A DNA stretch of 64,000 nt from Neisseria brasiliensis (GCF_009671065.1 NZ_CP046027.1:992001-1056000), one strand, 5' to 3'. Shown: positions 1 to 9,086, numbered from the stretch's first letter. Program-made: numbers and translations. The notes: generated from the letters alone by a model not told the origin.

Positions 1-910
1 TGGCAAACATCCAAAACGCGCTCGGTGCGCCAATCCAGCCCCAGCTTTGTGGGAAGGGCGACAACCAGCCACCGAGGAACATCAGCGCGGTCAGGGCGGC
101 AATCAGAATCATGAAAATGTATTCGGCCAAGAAGAACAAGGCAAAGGCGAAGCCCGAATATTCGACGTGGAAACCGGCCACGATTTCGGATTCGCCCTCG
201 GCCACGTCAAACGGCGCGCGGTTGGTTTCGGCCACGGCGGAAATCAGATAGACGATAAACACCGGAAACAAAGCCAGCCAGTTCCATGACAACACCGAAC
301 CACCGGCGATGCCTGTGGCCTGCGCCGCCACGATGTCGGCAAAATTCATGCTGCCCGACACCATCACCACACACACCAGCGCGGCACTCATGGCGATTTC
401 GTAGGAAATGGTTTGCGCCGATGAACGCATCGCGCCCAAAAACGAGTATTTCGAGTTCGACGCCCAACCGGCAATAATCACGCCATACACCGACAGCGAG
501 GTAATCATCAAAATAAACAGCAAGCCTGCGTTGACGTGAGTGAGCACCCATTCTTCGGAAAACGGAATCACCGCCCACGCCGCAAAAGCGGGCGCAAGCG
601 AGAGCATAGGGCCGATGTAAAACAGGGCTTTATTCGACAGCTTCGGGCGCGTCACTTCTTTAAACAACAGCTTGAACACGTCGGCAAACGGCTGAATCAA
701 GCCCCACGGGCCGGTCACGTTGGGGCCGACACGAAGCTGCATAAAGCCGATGACTTTACGCTCGAAATAGGTCAGATAGGCCACGGTGAGAATCAGCGGA
801 ATCAGGATAATCACGATTTTCAAAATCACCGATACCACCAAGCCGACGCTCAGGCCGATGTCGCCCCAACCTAAGGTCACGGCAAACAGGGATTGGAGCC
901 ATTCTTGCAT
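1..910 (-). CDS. nuoH: NADH-quinone oxidoreductase subunit H (partial, C-terminus outside window)
   Basis: Membrane subunit of respiratory complex I that links the peripheral arm to the proton-pumping arm and forms part of the quinone site. Reading the minus strand from the ATG at 910 gives MQEWLQSLF followed by a long hydrophobic protein. It contains the family segments YFERKVIGFMQLRVGPN, GPWGLIQPFADVFKLL and AETNRAPFDVAEGESE, the last being the conserved acidic loop near the quinone channel. About 303 residues are visible and the frame stays open to base 1, so only the C-terminal part is missing. The start lies 2 bases past the nuoG stop, as expected within one nuo transcript. Confidence 0.95.
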   Translation of the reverse strand, partial: MQEWLQSLFAVTLGWGDIGLSVGLVVSVILKIVIILIPLILTVAYLTYFERKVIGFMQLRVGPNVTGPWGLIQPFADVFKLLFKEVTRPKLSNKALFYIGPMLSLAPAFAAWAVIPFSEEWVLTHVNAGLLFILMITSLSVYGVIIAGWASNSKYSFLGAMRSSAQTISYEIAMSAALVCVVMVSGSMNFADIVAAQATGIAGGSVLSWNWLALFPVFIVYLISAVAETNRAPFDVAEGESEIVAGFHVEYSGFAFALFFLAEYIFMILIAALTALMFLGGWLSPFPQSWGWIGAPSAFWMFA

Positions 911-912
911 GT

Positions 913-3174
913 TTACGCCCCCGCCAATTCAATCGTATTCATCATCGCACCCAAAGCCGCGTTATCGCTGTGCAACGGCAGATGCACCACATATTCCGGC
1001 AAGGCCGCATCAGCCACCACCACCACATTGACACCCACGCCGTCATGTTTGGCCACGGCTTGCTGGCCGTCTGAAAGATTCAAGGCCGCCAAGGTATTCG
1101 GATGCACACGCGCGGCCGGCACGGCAGCATGGCTGGTCGCTTGCAACGGCGCGCTGCGGCGCACAATGGCATCAGTGTGATACAAACCCACACCGCCGAT
1201 ACGCACCAATTGATTCGAGGCCGTCTGAACGGCTTCGCCATTAAAGGTTGAGCGGTTATTCAGTTGCACCGACACGATTTCCTGATTGAGCGCGTCTTGC
1301 AAAATCTCTTCGCTGCTGTGGTAATCAAAGCCTTTTACGTCAAACAGATTGCCCAACACACGCAACACTTTCCACAACGGGCGCGAATCGCCGAAGCCCT
1401 GCACCACGCCGTGGAACGACTGCAAGCGGCCTTCCATATTGACGAAGCTACCCGACGTTTCGGTAAACGGCGCAATCGGCAGCAACACGTCACACACGTC
1501 CAGCAAGGTCTCGCTGACAAACGGCGTAAACGCCATCACGCTCTTGGCCTGTTTCAAGGCAGCTACGGCTTGCGCGCCGTTGGCCACATCGATTTCAGGC
1601 TCAACATTCATCAGCAACACGGCCTGCTTCGGCTGGCGAATCATGGCTTGAATGCTGTCGCCTTGGTTGATGTTTAATGCAGCGGCACCTACGCTGTTGG
1701 CAGCTTGCGGCAAGATGCCCAAAGTGGCATCGGTGGCTCCGGCCAAACGTTGCGCGGCGGCGTAAATCGCAGGGTAATCGGGATGGTTTTGCGCTTCCGC
1801 ACCCAAAATAATCGCAGCCTGCTCGGCATTCGACAGGCTGGCGGCCACGTCTTGATCCAAGTCTTGCGCCCATTCGTTCAGACGGCCTGCCCATTCATTC
1901 GGATGCACCGCTTCTTGGGCAAACAAAGGCATGTGCAGCGTTTCTTTGCGTCCGGCCAACACGCTCAATTTCATGCGGCCATGCGTGGCACGGCGCAAAC
2001 GCGCGGTCAACAGCGGCTGCTCTTGGCGCAGGTTTGCCCCCACCACCAACACCGCGCCGTTTTCCGCCAGCGATTGAATGCTCTGACCCAACCATTGCGC
2101 GCCCGACAGGCCGTCTGAAACGCGGCTGTCTTGGCGTTGCAGGCGGGTATCGATGTGGCGGATGCCCAAGCCTTCGGCCAGTTTTTTGGTTAAATACAAT
2201 TCTTCGACGGTGTTCATCGGGTTCGCCCAAATGCCCACTTGATCGGCATTGCCGTCTTTGGCGATGCAATCCACCGCATTGCGCACATACTCCAGCGCGG
2301 TTTTCCAATCCACATCCACCCATTCGCCGCCCTGCTTGATTTTTGGGTTGTTCAGACGGCTTTCGTGATACAGGCCCTCATAGGCGAAACGGTCGCGGTC
2401 GGACAGCCAGCATTCGTTGATGGCTTCATTTTCCAACGGCAGCACGCGGCGCACGGTGTGGTCTTTGGTTTGCACAATCAGGTTGGAGCCGAGCGCGTCA
2501 TGCGCCGACACCGATTTGCGGCGGTTGAGCTCCCACGTGCGTGAATCGAAGCGGAACGGCTTGCTGGTCAACGCTCCGACCGGACACAAATCAATCACGT
2601 TGCCCGATAATTCGGTTTCAATTACCTTACCGATAAACGGCATGATTTCCGAATGCTCACCGCGGCCGGCCATGGCGATTTCCTGCACACCGGCGATTTC
2701 TTCGGTGAAACGCACGCAGCGGGTGCAATGGATGCAACGGCTCATTTCTTCGGCGGAAACCAACGGGCCCATGTCTTTGCCGACCACCGCGCGTTTTTCT
2801 TCGGTGTAGCGGCTGGCCGGTTTGCCGTAGCCCACGGCCAAATCCTGCAACTGACATTCGCCGCCTTGGTCGCACGTCGGGCAATCCAGCGGGTGGTTGA
2901 TCAGCAAAAACTCCATCACACCGGCTTGCGCGGTTTTGGCCAAAGGCGAATGCGTGCGCACCACCATGCCGTCAGTTACCGGCGTGGCGCAGGCAGGCAG
3001 CGGCTTGTTGGATTTTTCCACTTCGACCAGACACATGCGGCAGTTGGCGGCGATGGACAATTTCTTGTGGTAGCAAAAATGCGGAATATACGTTCCGAGC
3101 CGGTTGGCGGCTTCAATCACCGTCGTACCCTGCTCCACCGTCAGGTGTTTGCCGTCGATTTCGATTTGTAACAT
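913..3174 (-). CDS. nuoG: NADH-quinone oxidoreductase subunit G
   Basis: Peripheral-arm iron-sulfur subunit of complex I (753 aa, a usual length for the proteobacterial protein). The N-terminal ferredoxin-like domain has Cys34, Cys45, Cys48 and Cys62 for a 2Fe-2S cluster. It is followed by the His/Cys motif CPTCDQGGECQLQDL near residue 100 and by SRCIHCTRC plus DLCPVGAL, which are 4Fe-4S ligands. The rest is a molybdopterin-oxidoreductase-like domain that has lost its catalytic role in this family. It lies between nuoF and nuoH; the gap to nuoF holds a dRS3 repeat block instead of the usual tight spacing. Confidence 0.97.
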   Translation of the reverse strand: MLQIEIDGKHLTVEQGTTVIEAANRLGTYIPHFCYHKKLSIAANCRMCLVEVEKSNKPLPACATPVTDGMVVRTHSPLAKTAQAGVMEFLLINHPLDCPTCDQGGECQLQDLAVGYGKPASRYTEEKRAVVGKDMGPLVSAEEMSRCIHCTRCVRFTEEIAGVQEIAMAGRGEHSEIMPFIGKVIETELSGNVIDLCPVGALTSKPFRFDSRTWELNRRKSVSAHDALGSNLIVQTKDHTVRRVLPLENEAINECWLSDRDRFAYEGLYHESRLNNPKIKQGGEWVDVDWKTALEYVRNAVDCIAKDGNADQVGIWANPMNTVEELYLTKKLAEGLGIRHIDTRLQRQDSRVSDGLSGAQWLGQSIQSLAENGAVLVVGANLRQEQPLLTARLRRATHGRMKLSVLAGRKETLHMPLFAQEAVHPNEWAGRLNEWAQDLDQDVAASLSNAEQAAIILGAEAQNHPDYPAIYAAAQRLAGATDATLGILPQAANSVGAAALNINQGDSIQAMIRQPKQAVLLMNVEPEIDVANGAQAVAALKQAKSVMAFTPFVSETLLDVCDVLLPIAPFTETSGSFVNMEGRLQSFHGVVQGFGDSRPLWKVLRVLGNLFDVKGFDYHSSEEILQDALNQEIVSVQLNNRSTFNGEAVQTASNQLVRIGGVGLYHTDAIVRRSAPLQATSHAAVPAARVHPNTLAALNLSDGQQAVAKHDGVGVNVVVVADAALPEYVVHLPLHSDNAALGAMMNTIELAGA

Positions 3175-3313
3175 GGTGGTTTCCTAGTTACTTTTTTCTT
3201 TGATTAAAAATATTTTCGGTAGGCCGTCTGAAAAGTTTCTTTTAGGTTTCAAACGGCATGTTTACTGTTTTTAGTACATCTGGGTTCTTTAAGACAGCTC
3301 AAGTACCCTCTCC

Positions 3314-3420
3314 GCCGTCATTCCCGCGCAGGCGGGAATCCATCTCAGACCTTAAGCAACTTTAATAAACATAAGCTACTTCATCTCAACCATGGATTCC
3401 CACCTGCGCGGGAATGACGG
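3314..3420. repeat. Neisserial intergenic mosaic element: two dRS3 repeats in inverted orientation
   Basis: Two 20-bp dRS3 units of the form ATTCCC-N8-GGGAAT lie at 3320-3339 and 3396-3415. Each sits inside a 29-bp arm (3314-3342 and 3392-3420); the arms are inverted repeats of one another with a single mismatch. The roughly 50 bases between the arms are the intervening RS-type sequence. Such elements are a signature of Neisseria genomes. The block lies between nuoG and nuoF and could form a large hairpin in the nuo transcript. The rest of 3175-3478 holds a single DUS near 3221 and nothing else recognised. Confidence 0.85.
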
Positions 3421-3478
3421 CATTTAAAGTGGCCTGACTTTTTCATACGGCCTACCCGACCCAAAAGCTGTCTGAAAC

Positions 3479-4774
3479 TCAACACCACTTATTCGGCTTC
3501 ATCGGTTTGCCGTGTTCAATATAATGCACAAATTCATCGCGGAAATGCTTAGTAAAACTGCGCACAGGGAACACGGCGGCATCGGCCAGGGCGCAGATGG
3601 TGCGGCCGACCATTTGGTTGCCGACGGAATCGAGCAAGTCCAAATCTTCCATGCGGCCTTTACCTTGCACGATGCGGTGTACCACGCGGTAGAGCCAGCC
3701 GGTGCCTTCGCGGCAGGGGGTGCATTGGCCGCAGGATTCTTCAAAGTAGAAATAGCTCAAGCGCTCCAAGGCTTTGACCATGCACACGTCTTCGTCCATC
3801 ACGATAATCGCGCCGGAACCGAGCATGGAGCCTGCTTTGGCAATCGAGTCGTAATCCAAGTTGGTTTGCATCATGATGTCGGCCGGTAACACGGGGGCAG
3901 ACGAGCCGCCAGGGATCACGGCTTTGAGTTTTTTGCCGTGGCGCATACCGCCGGCCATCGCCAATACGTCGGCAAACGGCGTACCCAGCGGCACTTCGTA
4001 ATTGCCCGGCCGTTCGATGTGGCCAGAAATGCAGAATAATTTGGTGCCGCCCGCACCGGCAACGCCTTTATCGGCAAAGGCTTTACCGCCGTCGCGAATG
4101 ATAAACGGCACGGAGGCGAAGGTTTCGGTGTTGTTGACGGTGGTCGGTTTGCCATACAGGCCGTATGAAGCAGGGAACGGCGGCTTGAAGCGCGGTTGGC
4201 CTTTTTTGCCTTCGAGCGATTCGAGCAGGGCGGTTTCTTCGCCGCAGATATACGCGCCGTAGCCGTGGTGGGCGTAGAGTTCGAAAGAAAAATCCGTGCC
4301 CATGATGTTTTGCCCCAAGAAACCGGCGGCGCGTGCTTCGGCCAAGGCTTGTTCAAAGCGTTGGTAGCCTTCGAAAATCTCGCCGTGAATGTAGTTGTAA
4401 CCGGCCGGACAGCCCATGGCGAAACCGGCAATAATCATGCCTTCAATCAGCGCGTGCGGGTTGAACATGATGATGTCGCGGTCTTTGAAGGTGCCCGGTT
4501 CGCCCTCGTCGGTGTTGCAGACAACGTATTTGTCGCCGGGGAACGAGCGCGGCATAAAGCTCCACTTCAAACCGGTCGGGAAACCCGCACCACCACGGCC
4601 GCGCAGGGCGGAAGTTTTGACTTCTTCGATGATTTCGTTTTGCGTCATCGGCTGGGTCAAAATACGGCGCAGGGCTTGATAGCCGCCGCGTTGGACGTAG
4701 GCGTCGAGTGTCCAGCAATCGGGTTGGTGGGTATCGACTTGGTCGAAAATCACGCCAGTTTGGTAAATAGCCAT
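3479..4774 (-). CDS. nuoF: NADH-quinone oxidoreductase subunit F
   Basis: NADH-binding subunit of complex I (431 aa), which takes electrons from NADH to FMN and the N3 4Fe-4S cluster. The glycine-rich NADH/FMN segment GRGGAGFPTGLKW is at about residues 59-71. The cluster ligands are Cys348, Cys351 and Cys354 in ESCGQCTPCREG, with Cys394 as the fourth. The start MAIYQTGVIFDQVD fits beta-proteobacterial homologues. The gene is separated from nuoE by an unrelated AT-rich gene, so the usual nuoE-nuoF junction is broken here. Confidence 0.97.
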   Translation of the reverse strand: MAIYQTGVIFDQVDTHQPDCWTLDAYVQRGGYQALRRILTQPMTQNEIIEEVKTSALRGRGGAGFPTGLKWSFMPRSFPGDKYVVCNTDEGEPGTFKDRDIIMFNPHALIEGMIIAGFAMGCPAGYNYIHGEIFEGYQRFEQALAEARAAGFLGQNIMGTDFSFELYAHHGYGAYICGEETALLESLEGKKGQPRFKPPFPASYGLYGKPTTVNNTETFASVPFIIRDGGKAFADKGVAGAGGTKLFCISGHIERPGNYEVPLGTPFADVLAMAGGMRHGKKLKAVIPGGSSAPVLPADIMMQTNLDYDSIAKAGSMLGSGAIIVMDEDVCMVKALERLSYFYFEESCGQCTPCREGTGWLYRVVHRIVQGKGRMEDLDLLDSVGNQMVGRTICALADAAVFPVRSFTKHFRDEFVHYIEHGKPMKPNKWC

Positions 4775-4922
4775 TTGGGTTTGCCTATTTGGTTTTAGGG
4801 TTGGTTCTGTTTTCAGACGGCCTGTTTCAGTGTTTTGTATTTTAGGCCGTTTGAAAAAAATGTTTCTTGTTGGGTGGGTGTGGTTTCAGCTGTAGGTTGT
4901 GTTGGTAGATCCAACCTGTAAG

Positions 4923-5492
4923 TTATTTATGTTTTAAACTACTTGGTGATCCTTGTATGCCTTTTTCAAAACCATTTAACCAAACCATAAATCCATTTAT
5001 AATACTTTCATCAGAAGTATATTTATGACCTTGTTTTTCTTTAATAATATCTGAAAATTGTTCAGGAATATTAGGAGCTTTATCTCCAAAATACCAAAAC
5101 TGTTCACAAATCAAAATGCGTTGTGATGACAAATCATGATCAAATTCATTTTTATCATGAAAATTATTTGGTCGTTGCTTCCATTCATTACCATCTTTGT
5201 AATAAATATTATCGCCACGTCTCATCTTTACATCTAAATTATCATGTGGTTTTTTAATTTCAAAACGCGGATTAGTAGAATATTCCTCTGTACTAACTAC
5301 CTCTGAAATAATAGCTGCATAAATTAATTTATTTAAGCCAATTCCAGCAACAGAACCCGTGCCAACAACTAAATCACCGACTTTTGCATACTCACGAATT
5401 TTTGGTTTACACGTAGCTAGTGTCAAAAAATCATGATAAGGGTTAGGTGCAAATCCATAATCATGTGTCACAACATAACTAATAATTCTCAT
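4923..5492 (-). CDS. Nmad2-like (nucleotide modification associated domain 2) protein, inserted in the nuo operon
   Basis: A 189-aa protein in the same orientation as nuo. The N-terminus (ISYVVTHDYGFAPNPYHDF, then LATCKPKIREYAKVGDLVVG and TGS) resembles what I recall of the Nmad2 family. Nmad domains were named from their association with predicted nucleic-acid modification systems; the biochemical function is not established. No signal peptide or membrane segment is visible. The gene is far richer in A+T than its neighbours and has no uptake sequence inside it. DUS-like copies flank it on both sides (near 4813, 4843 and 5512). This suggests a mobile cargo gene brought in by recombination. 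Family identification is from memory of the motif, so moderate confidence; that it is a real gene is much surer. Confidence 0.65.
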   Translation of the reverse strand: MRIISYVVTHDYGFAPNPYHDFLTLATCKPKIREYAKVGDLVVGTGSVAGIGLNKLIYAAIISEVVSTEEYSTNPRFEIKKPHDNLDVKMRRGDNIYYKDGNEWKQRPNNFHDKNEFDHDLSSQRILICEQFWYFGDKAPNIPEQFSDIIKEKQGHKYTSDESIINGFMVWLNGFEKGIQGSPSSLKHK

Positions 5493-5571
5493 CTCAACTC
5501 CTTTATATTTTCAGACGGCCTTTTCAGGCAGCCTTTTGTTATCGGCAATGTTGGGTTTACAACCCAACCTA

Positions 5572-6048
5572 CTATTGCTGCAACTCCGCCAGTTTCGCTT
5601 CAATCGCTTCCGCGTCCATAAAGCTGCACATTTTGTGGTTGTTCACCAGCATCACCGGTGCATCGCCGCACGCGCCCATGCATTCGCCTTCGACTAAGGT
5701 ATAGAGGCCGTCTGAAGTGGTTTCACCGTAGCCGATGCCGAGTTTTTGTTTCAGGTATTCGCCGGCATCGATGCCGCCGCGCAGGGCACAGGGCAGGTTG
5801 GTGCAGACGGTGAGCTTGTATTTGCCCACCGGCTCAAGGTTGTACATATTGTAGAACGTGGCTACTTCATAGGCTTGCGCGGGTGGAATGCCGATGTAGT
5901 CGGCAACAAATTCGATGGTTTCGGGCGCGAGCCAGCCTTTTTCATTTTGGGCGATACGCAGGGTGCTCATCACGGCGCTGCGGCGCTGTTCGGCCGGATA
6001 TTTGGCCAGCTCGGTATCGATTTGTCGTAAAGATTCAGCGGATAACAT
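5572..6048 (-). CDS. nuoE: NADH-quinone oxidoreductase subunit E
   Basis: Thioredoxin-like 2Fe-2S subunit of complex I (158 aa) that partners NuoF in the NADH dehydrogenase module. The four cluster ligands are Cys82 and Cys87 (VCTNLPC) and Cys123 and Cys127 (GECMGAC). The start overlaps the nuoD stop by one base, so the two are probably translationally coupled. Downstream the operon is interrupted by the Nmad2-like gene before nuoF. Confidence 0.97.
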   Translation of the reverse strand: MLSAESLRQIDTELAKYPAEQRRSAVMSTLRIAQNEKGWLAPETIEFVADYIGIPPAQAYEVATFYNMYNLEPVGKYKLTVCTNLPCALRGGIDAGEYLKQKLGIGYGETTSDGLYTLVEGECMGACGDAPVMLVNNHKMCSFMDAEAIEAKLAELQQ

Positions 6049-7307
6049 TATCGGTCTACCTCTCCGAATACGATGTCTTGCGTACCGATAATCGCCACAA
6101 CGTCGGCAAGCATGTGGCCTTTGGCCATTTCGTCCATGCCTTGCAGGTGGGCGAAGCCCGGTGCGCGGATTTTCAGGCGGTAGGGTTTGTTGGCGCCGTC
6201 TGAAATGATGTAAACGCCGAACTCGCCTTTCGGGTGTTCGACAGCGGTGTAGGTTTCGCCCTCGGGAACGTGCATGCCTTCGGTGAAAAGTTTGAAATGG
6301 TGAATCAAATCTTCCATGCCGGTTTTCATGTCGGTACGTTTCGGCGGGGCGAATTTGTGGTTTTCGGTAATCACGGGGCCGGGATTGACGCGCAGCCAGT
6401 CAACGCATTGTTTGATGATGCGCACGGATTGGCGCATTTCGGCCATGCGGCAGAGATAACGGTCGTAGCAGTCGCCGTTGACGCCGACGGGGATGTCGAA
6501 ATCCATCAGGTCATACACCTCATACGGCTGGGTTTTGCGCATGTCCCACGCAATGCCGGAGCCGCGCAGCATCACGCCGGTAAAGCCTTTTTGCATGGCG
6601 CGCTCGGGCGACACCACACCGATGCCGACGGTGCGCTGTTTCCAGATGCGGTTGTCGGTGAGCAGGGTTTCGAGGGTATCGATGTTTTTCGGGAAACGCT
6701 CACAGAAAGCATCGATAAAATCGAGCATAGAACCTTCGCGCGCTTCGTTGAGCTGCTTCAATACTTTGGCATTGCGGAATTTGCTCGATTCATATTTCGG
6801 CATGAAGTCGGGCAAATCGCGGTACACGCCGCCGGGGCGGAAATAGGCAGCGTGCATGCGCGCGCCGGACACGGCTTCGTATAAATCCATCAGCTCTTCG
6901 CGGTCGCGGAAGGCATACAGAATCGCAGTCATGGCGCCGATGTCGAGCGCGTGCGAACCGACACCCATCAGGTGATTCAGAATGCGGGTCACTTCGGCAA
7001 ACATCACGCGGATATATTGTGCGCGAATCGGCACATCAATATTGGCCAGTTTTTCCACCGCCAAGCAATACGCCTGCTCGTTGACCATCATGGAAACGTA
7101 GTCCAAACGGTCCATATAAGGCAGCGCTTGCAGGTAGGTTTTGGTTTCGGCCAGCTTTTCGGTGCCGCGATGCAGCAGGCCGATGTGCGGGTCGGCGCGG
7201 ACGATGGTTTCGCCTTCCAATTCCAAAATCATGCGCAACACGCCGTGCGCCGCCGGATGTTGCGGGCCGAAGTTGATGGTGTAGTTTCTTAATTTGTTTT
7301 CACTCAC
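6048..7307 (-). CDS. nuoD: NADH-quinone oxidoreductase subunit D
   Basis: 49-kDa-type subunit (419 aa) that forms the quinone-reduction cavity with NuoB. Family segments visible are NFGPQHPAAHGVLR near the N-terminus, the loop that contacts quinone, and the C-terminal KIRAPGFAHLQGMDEM followed by DVVAIIGTQDIVFGEVDR, which match [NiFe]-hydrogenase large-subunit relatives without the metal cysteines. Its start overlaps the end of nuoC by 8 bases and its stop overlaps nuoE by 1 base, typical of this operon. Confidence 0.97.
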   Translation of the reverse strand: MSENKLRNYTINFGPQHPAAHGVLRMILELEGETIVRADPHIGLLHRGTEKLAETKTYLQALPYMDRLDYVSMMVNEQAYCLAVEKLANIDVPIRAQYIRVMFAEVTRILNHLMGVGSHALDIGAMTAILYAFRDREELMDLYEAVSGARMHAAYFRPGGVYRDLPDFMPKYESSKFRNAKVLKQLNEAREGSMLDFIDAFCERFPKNIDTLETLLTDNRIWKQRTVGIGVVSPERAMQKGFTGVMLRGSGIAWDMRKTQPYEVYDLMDFDIPVGVNGDCYDRYLCRMAEMRQSVRIIKQCVDWLRVNPGPVITENHKFAPPKRTDMKTGMEDLIHHFKLFTEGMHVPEGETYTAVEHPKGEFGVYIISDGANKPYRLKIRAPGFAHLQGMDEMAKGHMLADVVAIIGTQDIVFGEVDR

Positions 7308-7890
7308 CGTAATGCTCCTCGCGCACGATACGCGGCGTAATTTCGCGCGGCTCGATGGTAACGGGTTGGTAAATCACGCGCTTTTGTGCTTCGTCGTAGC
7401 GCATTTCCACATGGCCGGATACCGGGAAATCTTTGCGGAACGGATGGCCGACAAAGCCGTAATCGGTCAAAATGCGGCGCAAATCAGGATGGTTGTTGAA
7501 CAAGATGCCATACATATCAAAGGCTTCTCGCTCATACCAATCGGCGCTGTTGTAAATCTCAACCACTGATTCCACTACCGGAAAATCATCATCTTGCGCC
7601 CACACGCGCACGCGGATGCGCTGGTTATTTTGCACCGACAAGAGCTGGCTGACCACGGCAAAGCGTTTGCCCTGCCACGTGTCGTTACGGTAGGCGCTGT
7701 AATCCACGCCGCACAAATCGACCAGCAATTCAAAGCGTAAGGCTTCGTGGTCGCGCAGGGTGGTCATCACGTCCAAATAATGCTCGGGCAGACACTCGAC
7801 GGTAATCTCACCCAAATCCTGAATCACGTTTAGCGCTTTGTCGCCCAACACGCCGACAGCCTGCTCGTATAAATGATTTAACGTTGCCAT
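7300..7890 (-). CDS. nuoC: NADH-quinone oxidoreductase subunit C
   Basis: 30-kDa-type peripheral subunit of complex I (196 aa). The conserved signature lies in WYEREAFDMYGILFNNHPDL and RRILTDYGFVGHPFRKDFP. It is a separate gene here, not fused to nuoD as in enterobacteria. It starts 9 bases after the nuoB stop, and its end overlaps the nuoD start. Confidence 0.96.
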   Translation of the reverse strand: MATLNHLYEQAVGVLGDKALNVIQDLGEITVECLPEHYLDVMTTLRDHEALRFELLVDLCGVDYSAYRNDTWQGKRFAVVSQLLSVQNNQRIRVRVWAQDDDFPVVESVVEIYNSADWYEREAFDMYGILFNNHPDLRRILTDYGFVGHPFRKDFPVSGHVEMRYDEAQKRVIYQPVTIEPREITPRIVREEHYGE

Positions 7891-7899
7891 GCGGTCTCC

Positions 7900-8379
7900 T
7901 TAATCGCGCGCAATGGTTGAAGTGCGCTTGATTTTCTGCTGCAACTGAATTAGGCCGTAAATCAAGGCTTCCGCAGTCGGCGGACAGCCCGGCACATACA
8001 CATCCACCGGCACCACGCGGTCGGCGCCGCGCACCACCGAATAAGAATAGTGGTAATAGCCGCCGCCGTTGGCGCACGAACCCATCGACAACACCCAGCG
8101 CGGCTCGGCCATTTGGTCGTACACACGGCGCAGGGCGGGTGCCATTTTATTGGTGAGCGTACCGGCCACAATCATCAAATCCGACTGGCGCGGCGACGGG
8201 CGGAAAATAATGCCGAAACGGTCAAGGTCGTAACGCGCCATGCCAGCGTGCATCATTTCCACCGCACAGCAAGCCAAGCCGAAAGTTACCGGCCACAGCG
8301 AGCCGGTACGCATATAATTCAACACCGTGTCCGCGCTGGTGGTGACGAAACCTTTTTTCAACACACCTTCTATTCCCAT
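7900..8379 (-). CDS. nuoB: NADH-quinone oxidoreductase subunit B
   Basis: Carries the N2 4Fe-4S cluster that donates electrons to quinone. Ligands are the adjacent Cys37-Cys38 pair (GLACCAVEMM), Cys102 (MGSCANGGGYYH) and Cys132 (VPGCPPTAEAL). I start at MGIEGVLKKG (159 aa), which matches the family length; an in-frame ATG 7 codons upstream (8400) is possible but would extend further into nuoA. With this start the gene overlaps the end of nuoA by 10 bases. Confidence 0.96.
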   Translation of the reverse strand: MGIEGVLKKGFVTTSADTVLNYMRTGSLWPVTFGLACCAVEMMHAGMARYDLDRFGIIFRPSPRQSDLMIVAGTLTNKMAPALRRVYDQMAEPRWVLSMGSCANGGGYYHYSYSVVRGADRVVPVDVYVPGCPPTAEALIYGLIQLQQKIKRTSTIARD

Positions 8380-8726
8380 TCCAGCGCCCCTTTTTTCCAT
8401 TCGTAAATAAAACCGACTGTCAACAACACGATAAACACCATCATCGACCAGAAGCCGTAAACGCCCAGCTCTTTAAACACTACCGCCCACGGAAACATAA
8501 ACGCCACTTCCAAATCGAACAAAATAAACAGAATCGCCACCAGATAGTAGCGCACGTCAAACTTCATGCGCGCGTTTTCAAAGGCTTCAAAGCCGCATTC
8601 AAACGGCGTGTCTTTTTCGTGGTAGTGGTTTTTCGGCCCCAGAATCGAGCCCAATAAGAGAAAGGCCACGCCGGCAATCAGGCCGACGAGGATAAAAATG
8701 AGAACGGGAAAGTAACTGGCTAACAT
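8370..8726 (-). CDS. nuoA: NADH-quinone oxidoreductase subunit A
   Basis: Small membrane subunit of complex I (118 aa) with three predicted membrane helices. The conserved loop PFECGFEAFENARMKFDVRY after the first helix contains the cysteine involved in the active/inactive transition in the family. It is the first gene of the nuo operon. AGGTG lies 5 bases before the ATG at 8726. The promoter must lie in the AT-rich stretch upstream (about 8740-9080). Confidence 0.96.
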   Translation of the reverse strand: MLASYFPVLIFILVGLIAGVAFLLLGSILGPKNHYHEKDTPFECGFEAFENARMKFDVRYYLVAILFILFDLEVAFMFPWAVVFKELGVYGFWSMMVFIVLLTVGFIYEWKKGALEWE

Positions 8727-8954
8727 GCTTGCACCTGAGTGTGTGGATGAGCAACATGGTCAAGGGTATTTTGTTCGCCCAAACAGCCGGCCGCAACACA
8801 ACTCGCAAGGGCACATCCATCCGCCCCGCCACCGCTTTGGCCGATAACACAAAATACCGAAAAATAATTGGTTATTTTATCCAAAATTATAAGCCATTTA
8901 AAGATTAATATTGTGAAAAGCACAAAAAAACCTCAATAAATTCAATCATTTTTT

Positions 8955-8973
8955 GATAACGATTATTGTTTGT
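8955..8973. promoter_or_regulatory. Candidate Fur-box-like site upstream of nuoA
   Basis: The sequence GATAACGATTATTGTTTGT matches the 19-bp Fur consensus GATAATGATAATCATTATC at 12 positions, with the left half well conserved. It lies about 230 bases upstream of nuoA in a 428-base gene-free stretch (8727-9154) that is strongly AT-rich from 8860 to 9030. I recall that nuo is reported as Fur- and iron-responsive in meningococci, which makes the site plausible. The match is imperfect and AT-rich DNA gives chance hits. Nothing else is recognised in the stretch apart from the terminator hairpin at 9087-9134. Confidence 0.3.
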
Positions 8974-9086
8974 ATTTATTTTAAACTTTCCGACATACAA
9001 ACCTAATTCTTTAGGATTATCCACATACTAGCCTTTAGGGCAATGATGGGTTTTACCTATTGAACAGCCTATAAGTGCCAACCAAC

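Noticed and set aside
4923..5492. Reading the Nmad2-like gene as a nuo subunit or a frame-shifted nuoF
   Set aside because: It has no complex I motif, is AT-rich unlike nuo, and nuoE and nuoF are both complete.
8720..8923. 67-aa minus-strand frame upstream of nuoA
   Set aside because: Overlaps the nuoA start and the AT-rich promoter region, with no domain or codon bias; a chance frame.
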